In this document: piece after piece, positions 15,703-23,735 of the stretch
How the letters are laid out: the number at the start of each line of letters is the position of its first letter
Position numbering within the stretch: position 1 is the first letter of the stretch
From: JAJTGZ01 sp964403525
GTDB taxonomy: Bacteria > Planctomycetota > Phycisphaerae > Phycisphaerales > UBA1924
Direction: 5' to 3'
NCBI GenBank assembly: GCA_964403525.1
Contig: CAYOGE010000002.1
Span: 124,001-188,000, forward strand
DNA length: 64,000 bases
Notes under the pieces: generated by a model
What the model saw: only the letters and a program-made list of their open reading frames with translations
The model's database searches: none
Told to the model about the DNA's origin: nothing
Program-made: the position numbers and the translations under genes

Positions 15703-16617
15703 ATGCCCCACCGTTTGCGCCCCGCGTTCTCGCTTATCGAGCTGCTCGTCGTCATCGCGATTATCGCGCTTCTTGTCGGCATCATGATGCCGACGCTCGC
15801 CAAAGCGCGCGAGACCGCCCGCGCCGCGGCCTGTTCTATCAACGGCAAGAGCATCGGCCAGGGTTTGGCGATGTACGCCAACGACAACAAAGACCGCATC
15901 TGGGAGTCGGGCACCGATTCACCCTACCGCTTCTGGTATGCGCAGCCCACCAACCCGCGATTCGCTTCCAGCGCAAGCAACCCGGTGGTCCTCGGCCCGG
16001 CCTTCAACTACTTGAGCATTGTCGACCGCGTCTTCGAGTGCCCCACCAACAAGCGGCGGATGCCGGCGCGGTTCACGTACAACCCCGCCGATCCGATCTG
16101 GAACACCGCCGCGGGTCAGGCCCAGCAGGTGCTCTGGCAGACGTTCCTTGGCGAGCGGGCGTTGAACTTCGATTACACGATGCTGACAGGCGCCAACGGC
16201 GCCCGCCTGGGCACGCAGACCGAGGCGGCGTGGGACACCGCGTGCGCCACGCGCACGGCGGCCACCGCGCGAGCGACGGTGCTCAACAACCCGTCCACCC
16301 TGCAGCGGTTCATCGGGATCCCCGTCTATCTCGAAGAAGACAGCGAGTGGTACAACAGCCGCGACCCGGACGGGCTCAACTGCAACCGCGACCAGCTCAC
16401 GCCGCGCCACGACGGCAAGGGGCACATGACCTTCCTCGGCGGCGAGGTGCTTCTGATGGGCCTGCCGCGCGGCGGCAACCCCTTGGTTGAAACCGACGTA
16501 GGGGACTTTGTGGCGCAGGATATCTACGCGAGCAAGAACGGGCGGAGTTGGTACCAGATGGGCGCGACGTGGGCGGCGAACACACGCCCGTACGGCTGGA
16601 GCGACAACCCGCGCTGA
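15703..16617 (+). CDS. Pseudopilin, first of a tandem paralogous pair
   Basis: The 304-residue protein has a short basic leader, the prepilin site AFSLIELLVVIAIIALLVGI (Ala-Phe cleavage variant), and a C-terminal domain beginning ARAAACSINGKSIGQGLAMY. It shares most of its length with the next gene product: YANDNKDRIWE, FWYAQPTNPRF, LGPAFNYLSIVDRVFECP, LNFDYTM and the ending RPYGWSDNP. The pair clearly arose by tandem duplication. GGAG sits 7 nt before the ATG. The function of this subfamily, with its late DxW and GKGHM motifs, is unknown; surface display or cargo recognition is inference. Confidence 0.85.
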   Translation: MPHRLRPAFSLIELLVVIAIIALLVGIMMPTLAKARETARAAACSINGKSIGQGLAMYANDNKDRIWESGTDSPYRFWYAQPTNPRFASSASNPVVLGPAFNYLSIVDRVFECPTNKRRMPARFTYNPADPIWNTAAGQAQQVLWQTFLGERALNFDYTMLTGANGARLGTQTEAAWDTACATRTAATARATVLNNPSTLQRFIGIPVYLEEDSEWYNSRDPDGLNCNRDQLTPRHDGKGHMTFLGGEVLLMGLPRGGNPLVETDVGDFVAQDIYASKNGRSWYQMGATWAANTRPYGWSDNPR

Positions 16618-16634
16618 GCGCGGAACGAGGCACC

Positions 16635-17558
16635 ATGAACACCAAGATCACATCCCGGGCCTTCACGCTGATCGAACTGCTGGTGGTGATCGCGATCATC
16701 GCCCTGCTGGTGGGCATCCTGCTCCCAGCGCTCGCCAAGGCCCGTGCCACGGCCCGCACCACCGCCTGCTCGATCAACTTCAAGGGGATCGGCCAGGGCT
16801 TTACGATGTACGCCAACGACAACAAGGAACGCATCTGGGAGGCCGGGCACAACAGCCCGTGGCGTTTCTGGTACGCACAGCCGACCAACCCCACCCTGAT
16901 TGCCAGCAACGCCAACCCCGTGCAACTGGGGCCGGCGTTCAACTACCTCAGCCTGGTCGACCGGATCTTCGAGTGCCCAACCACCAAGCGCAAGGCCAAG
17001 ACCACGTTCACCGCAAGCCCGACCGACCCGTACTGGCAGACGCCGCAGAACTCGCTGCAGCTGGTCCTGTGGAACGAGTTCCTCGGCGAGCGGTCGCTCA
17101 ACTTTGATTACACGATGGCGACCGGGTCATCGGGCACGCGCCTCTCGACGCCGAACTTCGCGGCGTGGGACCAGAACTGCCGGTTCCGCAGCGGTCAGGC
17201 GGCTCGCGCCACGCAGCTCAACAACGCCGCATCGCTCAAACGCATGCAGGGCATCCCGATTTATGCCGAGGAGGACGTGCAGTGGTGGAACTCGCAGTCG
17301 CCAGACGGCATGTGGAGCAACTGGGACCAGCTCACCCGGCGGCACGAGGGGAAGGGGCACTTCCTGTACATCGACGACAGCGTCGAGCTCTTCGAGCCCA
17401 ACCACGGGCCCGACGACGGAACGCAGAACGACATCGGTGACTTCGTCGCCAACGACGTGTACATCTCGCGCAACGGGTCCAACTGGTTCATCATGTCTCC
17501 GAGCTGGCCCGGCACGCTGCGTCCGTACGGCTGGACCGATCAACCCCGCCTGCCATAA
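16635..17558 (+). CDS. Pseudopilin, second of a tandem paralogous pair
   Basis: The 307-residue protein starts 17 nt after the first pilin stop codon; the ATG at 16635 has GAGG 5 nt upstream. It has the prepilin motif AFTLIELLVVIAIIALLVGI and then ACSINFKGIGQGFTMYANDN, closely matching its neighbour through to the C-terminus (LRPYGWTDQP). Differences cluster in the middle and include an insertion near EPNHGPDDGTQND. The two are probably co-expressed and may form hetero-oligomers as minor pilins do. This copy has the canonical FTLIE signature, the first copy FSLIE. Confidence 0.85.
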   Translation: MNTKITSRAFTLIELLVVIAIIALLVGILLPALAKARATARTTACSINFKGIGQGFTMYANDNKERIWEAGHNSPWRFWYAQPTNPTLIASNANPVQLGPAFNYLSLVDRIFECPTTKRKAKTTFTASPTDPYWQTPQNSLQLVLWNEFLGERSLNFDYTMATGSSGTRLSTPNFAAWDQNCRFRSGQAARATQLNNAASLKRMQGIPIYAEEDVQWWNSQSPDGMWSNWDQLTRRHEGKGHFLYIDDSVELFEPNHGPDDGTQNDIGDFVANDVYISRNGSNWFIMSPSWPGTLRPYGWTDQPRLP

Positions 17559-17567
17559 CCCCTGCAC

Positions 17568-18308
17568 GTGCACGACGCGGAGGTTCTCCACCAAGCCGGT
17601 GACAGCGCTCGCCGCCCGGCGCTGTTCATGCGTTGGCTGCACCTGGCGTTTCTCCACTGGCCGGTCGAGGCCGACGCGGTTCGCGGGCTGCTCCCGCAGG
17701 GGGTTGAGCTCGACACCTTCGGCGGACACGCGTGGGTCGGGCTGGTGCCGTTTACGATGCGCGACGTGCGCCACCTGACGCCGCTTGGGCGCGTGGGCAT
17801 CCCCTCGGCGACGCACTTTCACGAGTGCAACGTGCGGACGTACGTCCGCGCGGGGCGCGACGCCAAGCCGGGCGTGTGGTTCTTCTCGCTCGACGCCGCC
17901 AGCCGCCTCGCGGTGATCGGAGCGCGGACGCTCTGGAACCTCCCCTACTTCTTCGCGAGCATGAGCCTGCAGCGCGACGGCGACCTGGTGAGCTATCGAA
18001 CGACCCGCAGCGGCGGGGCGCACGCGACGCTGACAGCACAATGGCAAGCGGGCGCGCCGCTGCTGCCCTCGGTGCCCGGCTCGCTCAGCCACTTTCTGAC
18101 CGAGCGCTACGCGCTCTACAGCGTCGGCCGGTCGGGGGCGATCTTCCGCGGGGACATCAACCACCCGCGCTGGTCGCTCCGCGAGGCGCGTCTGCTCAGC
18201 CTCAGCGACGAACTCGTGCGCGCGGCGGGGATCAACGTCAGCGGCGAGCCGATCGTGTGGCACGCCGATGAACTGGCCGTGGACGCGTTTGCGCTGCGGC
18301 GGGTGTAG
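17568..18308 (+). CDS. DUF2071 (YqjF-like) protein
   Basis: The 246-residue protein matches the DUF2071/YqjF family: MRWLHLAFLHWPVEADAVRG near the start, then LPQGVELDTFGGHAWVGLVP, FHECNVRTYVR, GVWFFSLDAASRLAV and a C-terminal AHAxLxAxW-like barrel. The family folds like acetoacetate decarboxylase, but these proteins lack an established activity. The GTG start is only 9 nt after the pseudopilin stop, with no obvious ribosome binding site, so it is probably the last gene of that transcript. A metabolic link with the pilins is not evident. Confidence 0.82.
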   Translation: MHDAEVLHQAGDSARRPALFMRWLHLAFLHWPVEADAVRGLLPQGVELDTFGGHAWVGLVPFTMRDVRHLTPLGRVGIPSATHFHECNVRTYVRAGRDAKPGVWFFSLDAASRLAVIGARTLWNLPYFFASMSLQRDGDLVSYRTTRSGGAHATLTAQWQAGAPLLPSVPGSLSHFLTERYALYSVGRSGAIFRGDINHPRWSLREARLLSLSDELVRAAGINVSGEPIVWHADELAVDAFALRRV

Positions 18309-18368
18309 TCCCAGACAGTTGATGAAAGCGCGTTCATCAAGTCGGCGCCAAACAGTTCCGGTTTTTGC

Positions 18369-18397
18369 TTGTTGATCGGCGCCGATCGTGGTAGGCT
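18369..18397 (+). promoter_or_regulatory. Candidate promoter with palindromic spacer, dockerin gene
   Basis: TTGTTG, a 17-nt spacer, then TAGGCT. A perfect 14-bp palindrome, GATCGGCGCCGATC (18374-18387), fills most of the spacer and could be an operator. The gene start is 42 nt downstream of the -10 box and has a GGGAG site. Confidence 0.35.
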
Positions 18398-18439
18398 GCG
18401 CTTGGAGGGGGAGGTGCCAACGAACCCGGGAGACAACCC

Positions 18440-20443
18440 ATGCGCTCCACGCTTCCCGCTCTGTGCGTTCTGACCGCCCTTTGTGCAGGCGTGGCCGTCG
18501 GCGGGCCACCTGGTGATTACGGCGATGCCCCGGTTGGTAACAACGGAGCGGGCGTCAACGCCTACCCCGGCGTGGTTGCACGATGGGACACCACCTTCAA
18601 CCACCACAACACCGTCTTCAATCCGCAGCGTCCGCAGGGTTCGTGGCTCAACACAAGCGCAACCTGCTGGGCGGGCGTGACACCCCCCACCGTCCGCAAC
18701 GACAGCACCATGAGCCCAGCGCTGCCGGAGAATGACTGCGCACCGCTCATCCTCGTCTACGCGCCGGGCCCGAACCCGCTCGCGGAGATCGAGGTAGGCA
18801 TCACAACCAGCAACGGGCACAACCCAAACAACCCCGTCTACCTCAACATCTGGATCGACCAAAACCGCGACGGGCAATGGAAGGACGGGTACCTCCTTGG
18901 CACTCCGGTCATCGCGTGGAACCTCGAGTGGTGCGTCGAGGATGTGCCGGTGATGCTCCCCGCGGGCGTCAGCGCACGCGTCAACACCGGCGGCATCCGG
19001 CTTGAGAATCCGACCGCCTCGGTGTGGGTGCGCGTGATGGTGACTGAAGAACCCGTGGGCGCGGCCCACCGCGGCCCGGCCGGATCGGCCAGCTGGTTCT
19101 GGGACAGCACGATGAACGCGGCGCACGCGTTCCACGGCGAGATCGAGGACCACCTGCTGAACTTCCAGACCGGTGCGCCCCCCTTCTTGCCGCAGCCGGG
19201 CATCTGGTACCGCAACGACCACAACAACCCGCCGACGCCGTTCCCGCCACCCAAGCCCGCGTGCGACGTCTTCTACAAGGGCCCTTGGCGGGTCTTCCCG
19301 CCAAAGTGTCCCGTCAAGCTGCGCACGCCGCTAACATACTCATCCACCGAGCGTGCGGGCGGTTGCACCGCGGCGCCGGCGCTGTGGGGCATGTACGGGC
19401 TCAAGCAGATCGTCGGCGCACCGGCGCCGATGGTCGGGCTCGGGCTGCCCGCGCCGGTAGGCTCGGTGGCCGGGGCGGTCGCGGTCGTGTGCCCGCCCCC
19501 GACCGGCGCGGCGGGCCTGCCGCCAGCGGTGTTCAGCGAAGGCCCACTGATGAACAGCATGACCCTCCCCGTCGCGAGCCTGACGGGAGGACAGATCATC
19601 ATGGAGAGCTGCTACGCGTGGCCACCCAAGCGCTATCGCGTGTGGCGTGCGTTCTTCCACACGATTACCTGCGGAAGCGTGCATGTCAGCCGCACGGTCT
19701 TCACGCCGGCGGCAACGGGGATCACGCTGGCCGAGGCGGTTGTTGGCGGTGGCGGTCAGAGTGCCGATTATTGCGATTTCATCATCGGCGGCCTGGAGGA
19801 GGAGTTTGTCGATAACGAAGCCGTCCCCCTGCGTCCGTTCCCCGATCCGGACTTCACGGACTACACGTTCCTGCTTCACTCGCCGACGTCGAGCGAGGCC
19901 CGCCTTGACAACGACGACTTCACGACCGCGCCGGCTTCGCTGCTGCTGCGCAACGCGAGCTACCTGGTCACGCCGACCATCCCGCAGGGGATGCAGGCGT
20001 CGAGCGTTGAGTTGATGCACCGTGGGTTCGCGACGATGACCCTGACCGCAACAAACGGCGAGACGTTCTCGGCCACACTCCCCCCGACGACCGGCTGGGA
20101 GCCGTTCTCGCTGGACCTGCCACCCGACTTTGTGCTGCAGAGCCTGTTCATCGATGCGCCCCTCACCGCCCACATCGACGAGCTGTTCATCGACCTCTTC
20201 GATCCCGGTTCCGAGCCGTTCCTTCCCTGCCCGCCCGACCTGGGACGCCAAGGGGGCCTCCCCGGGGCCGACGGTCTGCTCAACAACAACGACTTCATCG
20301 TCTTCATCGACTTCTTCTTCAACGCAGATGCGCGCGCCGACATGGGTGTGCAGGGGGGCGTACCCGGCCAGGACGGCCTGTTTGACAACAACGACTTTGT
20401 CGTCTTCATCGACCTGTTCTTCACGGGGTGTGACGGCGGATAA
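18440..20443 (+). CDS. Secreted protein with GEVED-like domain and C-terminal GC-type dockerin
   Basis: The 667-residue protein has a signal peptide (1-21, cleavage near AVGG) and a region beginning DYGDAPV. A GEVED-like domain ends near residues 230-240 (FHGEIEDHLLNF), a large unassigned beta-rich middle follows, and a C-terminal duplicated module spans about 599-667. Each half of that module carries an Asp/Asn calcium-loop-like motif, DGLLNNNDFIVFID and DGLFDNNDFVVFID, and the protein ends FFTGCDGG. This matches the Phycisphaerae GC-type dockerin used as an anchor on exported proteins. The protein is likely secreted and attached to an envelope or extracellular partner. No enzyme domain is recognised. 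Confidence 0.8.
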   Translation: MRSTLPALCVLTALCAGVAVGGPPGDYGDAPVGNNGAGVNAYPGVVARWDTTFNHHNTVFNPQRPQGSWLNTSATCWAGVTPPTVRNDSTMSPALPENDCAPLILVYAPGPNPLAEIEVGITTSNGHNPNNPVYLNIWIDQNRDGQWKDGYLLGTPVIAWNLEWCVEDVPVMLPAGVSARVNTGGIRLENPTASVWVRVMVTEEPVGAAHRGPAGSASWFWDSTMNAAHAFHGEIEDHLLNFQTGAPPFLPQPGIWYRNDHNNPPTPFPPPKPACDVFYKGPWRVFPPKCPVKLRTPLTYSSTERAGGCTAAPALWGMYGLKQIVGAPAPMVGLGLPAPVGSVAGAVAVVCPPPTGAAGLPPAVFSEGPLMNSMTLPVASLTGGQIIMESCYAWPPKRYRVWRAFFHTITCGSVHVSRTVFTPAATGITLAEAVVGGGGQSADYCDFIIGGLEEEFVDNEAVPLRPFPDPDFTDYTFLLHSPTSSEARLDNDDFTTAPASLLLRNASYLVTPTIPQGMQASSVELMHRGFATMTLTATNGETFSATLPPTTGWEPFSLDLPPDFVLQSLFIDAPLTAHIDELFIDLFDPGSEPFLPCPPDLGRQGGLPGADGLLNNNDFIVFIDFFFNADARADMGVQGGVPGQDGLFDNNDFVVFIDLFFTGCDGG

Positions 20444-20466
20444 CGCCCGCGCGTTCAAGCCGAACG

Positions 20467-20495
20467 TTGTTGGCAGTCGCCAGACGGTGTAACCT
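20467..20495 (+). promoter_or_regulatory. Promoter placed for a leaderless transcript
   Basis: TTGTTG (20467-20472), a 17-nt spacer and TAACCT (20490-20495) end exactly 6 nt before the ATG at 20502. With a normal start distance, transcription would begin at or next to the ATG, and no Shine-Dalgarno sequence is present. Confidence 0.45.
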
Positions 20496-20501
20496 CACGG
20501 C

Positions 20502-21170
20502 ATGGCACAGCCGCCGCATGTCCCGCTTGTGCGCTTCTCACCTCCGGTGCCGGCACCCGAAGCGGCCGCTCGCTTTTACGAGACGATGCGCATGCGGCGG
20601 AGCGCCCGCTTCTTCGCCGATACGCCCGTGAGCGAAGAGACCATCCGCTGGTGCGTGGCGGCCGCGGGCACGGCCCCGTCGGGCGCGAACAAACAGCCCT
20701 GGCGGTTTGTTGCGGTGGCCGACCCTGCGATCAAGAAGCAGATCCGCACCGCCGCGGAAGAAGAAGAACGCGCGTTCTACCAACGACGCGCGACGCCGGA
20801 GTGGCTTGCCGACCTTGCGCCGCTGGGGACCGATCCTTCAAAGCCATTCCTCGAGGTCGCGCCCTGGCTGATCGTCGTCTTCAAGCTCATGAAGACCGAC
20901 CCAGACCAGAGCGGCAGGCAGGGCAAGGTTTATTACGTCGACGAGTCGGTCGGCATCGCCACCGGACTGCTGATCGCGGCGATCCACCACGCGGGACTGG
21001 TGACCCTCACGCACACGCCCAGCCCGATGGGCTTCCTCGCGGGTGTGCTGGGGCGGCCGGCGCACGAGCGCCCGTTCCTGCTGCTGCCGGTGGGCTACCC
21101 CGCCGCGGACTGCACCGTGCCCGACATCCACCGCAAGGCAGTTGATGAAATCCTCGTCGTGCATCGGTAA
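20502..21170 (+). CDS. Iodotyrosine-deiodinase-like flavoprotein (nitroreductase fold)
   Basis: The 222-residue protein is a flavin reductase of the nitroreductase fold. MRRSARFFADTPVS (31-44) and PSGANKQPW (59-67) are the FMN-binding segments. What sets it apart from ordinary nitroreductases is its close resemblance to iodotyrosine deiodinase: EVAPWLIVVFK, GLVTLTHTPSPMGF, LGRPAHERPFLLLPVGYP and TVPDIHRK. The active-site lid is present: Glu89, Tyr93 and Lys114 have the same mutual spacing as Glu157, Tyr161 and Lys182 of human IYD, which hold the zwitterion of halotyrosine. Reductive dehalogenation of iodo-, bromo- or chlorotyrosine is the likely reaction; the natural bacterial substrate is unknown. 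Confidence 0.85.
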   Translation: MAQPPHVPLVRFSPPVPAPEAAARFYETMRMRRSARFFADTPVSEETIRWCVAAAGTAPSGANKQPWRFVAVADPAIKKQIRTAAEEEERAFYQRRATPEWLADLAPLGTDPSKPFLEVAPWLIVVFKLMKTDPDQSGRQGKVYYVDESVGIATGLLIAAIHHAGLVTLTHTPSPMGFLAGVLGRPAHERPFLLLPVGYPAADCTVPDIHRKAVDEILVVHR

Positions 21171-21233
21171 TCGACGGCAACTCGATACGGAGAGAGCCCG
21201 TCGGCCGGCATGCTCGATGCATGACGCCGTGCC

Positions 21234-21488
21234 CTAACGGCCGGGAGGCGCATCGGGGTTCAGCGGCACGCCCGGCACAGGGAGCGGCTGCCCTGCCTGA
21301 CGCGCTTCCTGCTCCTGCCGGGCTTCCTTGCGCACTTTGGCCACATAAAAGAAGTACATCCCCATCAGCAGCGACGAGAACGCTGCCCCGACGAAGAAGT
21401 AGCCAAATCGCTGGCGCATCGTCATCATCGAATCACCCCACGGCGTGGGCTTTCGCTGGCCTGCGGGTGTAGGGCCTGGAGTGTTCAT
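21234..21488 (-). CDS. Small single-pass membrane protein
   Basis: The 84-residue protein has a Pro-rich N-terminus, one hydrophobic helix (FGYFFVGAAFSSLLMGMYFF, about residues 27-46) and a charged then Pro-rich C-terminal tail. Its ATG at 21488 overlaps the panB stop codon (ATGA), so it is translationally coupled to panB. I do not recognise a family. Coupling to panB need not mean a role in pantothenate synthesis. Confidence 0.65.
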   Translation of the reverse strand: MNTPGPTPAGQRKPTPWGDSMMTMRQRFGYFFVGAAFSSLLMGMYFFYVAKVRKEARQEQEARQAGQPLPVPGVPLNPDAPPGR

Positions 21489-22357
21489 GGGCGCTCCGTC
21501 GCTGGGGGTGTGTCGCGCATTCGGTATGGTGACGGGCCAACCTGCCGGGCCGCCACCTTCGCAACCCAAGTCTCCGCCGCCGATTTGATCACCGGCCCCA
21601 GCGATGTCAGCGGCTCAGCGAAAGCGGGCGCAGCATCGGTCAGGCCGAGAAGGTCCTGCAGCACCAGCACCTGCCCGTGGCAAGCGCTCCCCGCGCCGAT
21701 GCCGATCACCGGAACCTTGGCAATATCCATGATCCGGGCGGTGACGGCCTCGGGAACGGCCTCAACCAGCAGCATCGAGCACCCCGCATCCTGCATCGCG
21801 CGGGCGTCTGCAACGATCCGCTCAGCCTCCGCGGCCGTTCGGCCCGCGGCGCTGTAGCCGGTAATCGCGACGCGCTGCGGGCGGCTCCCCACGTGAGCGC
21901 AGACCGGCACGCCTGCGCGCACCATGCGGTCAACAAGCGGTGCAAACGTGCCGTCGACCTCGAGCTTGACGATGTCCGCCAGGCCGGCGGTCAAAAAACG
22001 CCCGGCGTTTCGCACCGCATCGTCTGGCGAGGCCTGATAGGACATAAAGGGCATATCGCCCATGACCACGGCGCCGCCACCCTGCTCACTCCCACGCTTG
22101 ACGCCCGCCGTGAGCGCGATAAGCACATCCAGCGGCATGTCGATCGTGCGGGGGTACCCAAGCACCATCTCGGCGGCGGTGTCGCCAACGAGCAGGCAGT
22201 GCACGCCCGCCCGCGCCAGCCAGCGGGCGGTCGTCGCGTCGTAGCAGGTCAACGAGGCAAACGGGGTCGCCGCGTCGGCGGACATGGCCGAACGGACCAA
22301 CGCGCTGAGGGTTCGCTTCGGACCGGCTGGCGATGCTTGATTGGCGGTCGCGGTCAT
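21485..22357 (-). CDS. panB: 3-methyl-2-oxobutanoate hydroxymethyltransferase
   Basis: The 290-residue protein is a typical PanB TIM barrel. It shows FASLTCYDATTARW, the metal-binding LLVGDTAAEMVLGY, VMGDMPFMSY, KLEVDGTF, VCAHVGSRPQ, LVEAVPEAVT with the catalytic Glu, and VIGIGAGSACHGQVLV. It transfers a hydroxymethyl group from methylenetetrahydrofolate to ketoisovalerate, the first step of pantothenate and CoA synthesis. I chose the ATG at 22357; a TTG at 22405 would overlap the preceding gene and adds unrelated sequence. No panC or panD is nearby. Confidence 0.95.
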   Translation of the reverse strand: MTATANQASPAGPKRTLSALVRSAMSADAATPFASLTCYDATTARWLARAGVHCLLVGDTAAEMVLGYPRTIDMPLDVLIALTAGVKRGSEQGGGAVVMGDMPFMSYQASPDDAVRNAGRFLTAGLADIVKLEVDGTFAPLVDRMVRAGVPVCAHVGSRPQRVAITGYSAAGRTAAEAERIVADARAMQDAGCSMLLVEAVPEAVTARIMDIAKVPVIGIGAGSACHGQVLVLQDLLGLTDAAPAFAEPLTSLGPVIKSAAETWVAKVAARQVGPSPYRMRDTPPATERP

Positions 22358-22391
22358 GCCGCAAGGGTAGAGCGGCGGCTCTGGCGGGGCG

Positions 22392-22934
22392 TTATCCGGC
22401 GCCAAAGACGCGGATCATGAACCACAGGCCCACCGCACCCAACCCGATGGCCCCGATGATCCACCGGAGCGATGGGTGATCCTGCGTTGGAACGGGCTCA
22501 CGCACCATTTTTAGGCGCATGCGGGATTCGGTGCCGATCGGGTCGTAACCGGCCCGTGCGGCATCCTGCACGATGGCGATCACCAGGTTTGAGTCGAACG
22601 GACGCAGGTTGATGTCCTTGCCGAGCTGGACAAGGAATCGCCGGCTTTCTGGCGGCAAGATGGCCGCACGCCCTCCCTGCAGCATCGAACTGGTCCGCAC
22701 GGCCAGCGCCCAGCGCGGGTCCAGTGCGCTCATCGCAGCGGCCTTGTTCTCGGCCTCTACCGCGCGGCGCTGGGCCAGGGTTGGCGCTGCCCCCCCTGAG
22801 GCGTGCCGGGCGGCGAGCGCTCGCACAGCGCCAATACCGCTGCGGGCCGCGTGGTCGCGCGGCAACGCGCGTGGCGACTGGGCAACACTGCCGCCGACCA
22901 GACGCAACGATTTATGGGCCATTGGGTCGTTCAT
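22392..22934 (-). CDS. Tail-anchored hypothetical protein
   Basis: The 180-residue protein has a basic N-terminus, a helical middle (LAQRRAVEAENKAAAMSALD, about residues 55-75) and a segment ending SRRFLVQLGKDINLRPFDSN. One C-terminal membrane helix follows (about 158-177). The bulk is therefore cytoplasmic and anchored by its tail. It starts divergently from the gene at 23058 and lies 34 nt upstream of panB, with which it is probably transcribed. No family is recognised. Confidence 0.65.
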   Translation of the reverse strand: MNDPMAHKSLRLVGGSVAQSPRALPRDHAARSGIGAVRALAARHASGGAAPTLAQRRAVEAENKAAAMSALDPRWALAVRTSSMLQGGRAAILPPESRRFLVQLGKDINLRPFDSNLVIAIVQDAARAGYDPIGTESRMRLKMVREPVPTQDHPSLRWIIGAIGLGAVGLWFMIRVFGAG

Positions 22935-23057
22935 GACGCAGCAGAAGCCTATTGGCAACCCGTGTGCCAGTGGTTTCCTCCAGCGGCTGATCCACGGGAA
23001 CCGACAGAAGTATCCCCAAGGCTCCCGATTTCCACCCTGCCAGGGCTCTCCAAACGT

Positions 23058-23645
23058 GTGAGGGGAATTGCTACCCTACTCTTGGGACTTCTGTTCGGTC
23101 CGACTTGTGGAGGAGAATCTGTGGCGGCGGCTTCCCCATCACCTGACTCAAAACCATTGCCGGACCTGACTGTTGAGCTTTCGCCGACGGGTATTTTGAC
23201 CAGACTCGAAGAAGCGGCCCGCCGCGGCAGGCTGGCCGGGTTTGAAGCGGGTGAAAAGGGGTTGCTTTTCAAGACATGTGCGTTCAGCTCACCGTTTGAA
23301 GGCGAGCTGCTCGCGCACGCGGAGTCTACAGACTCCGGCGGCACGCGCCTGCGTTTCTCGACGCGGATGAAGAAGAAGCTGCTGTACGTGTTTGTCGTGG
23401 TCCTGCTCGTTTCGATCTGGCCCGGAATGCCCATTACCGAGAGCGTGCTCGCCAGTCTTGTGCCTTCGTGGAGATGGCTGTGGGCGACAACCGTCTGGTG
23501 GTATCTGCCGCTCTCGGTGATCGGCGCTCCATGGTCGCTGTGGGTGGCGGTCAAGCGGTCGCGGCAGGAGATGGCGGTTTCAGCCCCGGAGATGGTCGCG
23601 AAAGTGGAAAAAGAACTGAAAACGGCCCGGACGGCCGTCGAATAG
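23058..23645 (+). CDS. Hypothetical membrane protein
   Basis: The 195-residue product, read from the GTG at 23058, has a hydrophobic N-terminus (RGIATLLLGLLFG), a soluble domain (LTVELSPTGILTRLEEAARR ... FEGELLAHAES) and two membrane helices at about residues 113-130 and 146-165. It ends in a short charged helix. The translation has clear protein character, but no known family is recognised. Upstream in-frame sequence back to about 22803 is antisense to the neighbouring gene and was not included. The GTG start has no strong ribosome binding site. Confidence 0.6.
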   Translation: MRGIATLLLGLLFGPTCGGESVAAASPSPDSKPLPDLTVELSPTGILTRLEEAARRGRLAGFEAGEKGLLFKTCAFSSPFEGELLAHAESTDSGGTRLRFSTRMKKKLLYVFVVVLLVSIWPGMPITESVLASLVPSWRWLWATTVWWYLPLSVIGAPWSLWVAVKRSRQEMAVSAPEMVAKVEKELKTARTAVE

Positions 23646-23735
23646 CCAGGGATCGCCTGCGAATGGAGGGGCGGGGCGTTATGCTGTGGGACGAGGCGGG
23701 CCGTTTAGAGCGCCTCGCTTGAAGAGGAGCCTTGC

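Noticed and set aside
20502..21170. Reading as BluB or a plain nitroreductase
   Set aside because: The lid triad spacing and the LGRPAHE and LLPVGYP segments match iodotyrosine deiodinase better than either family.
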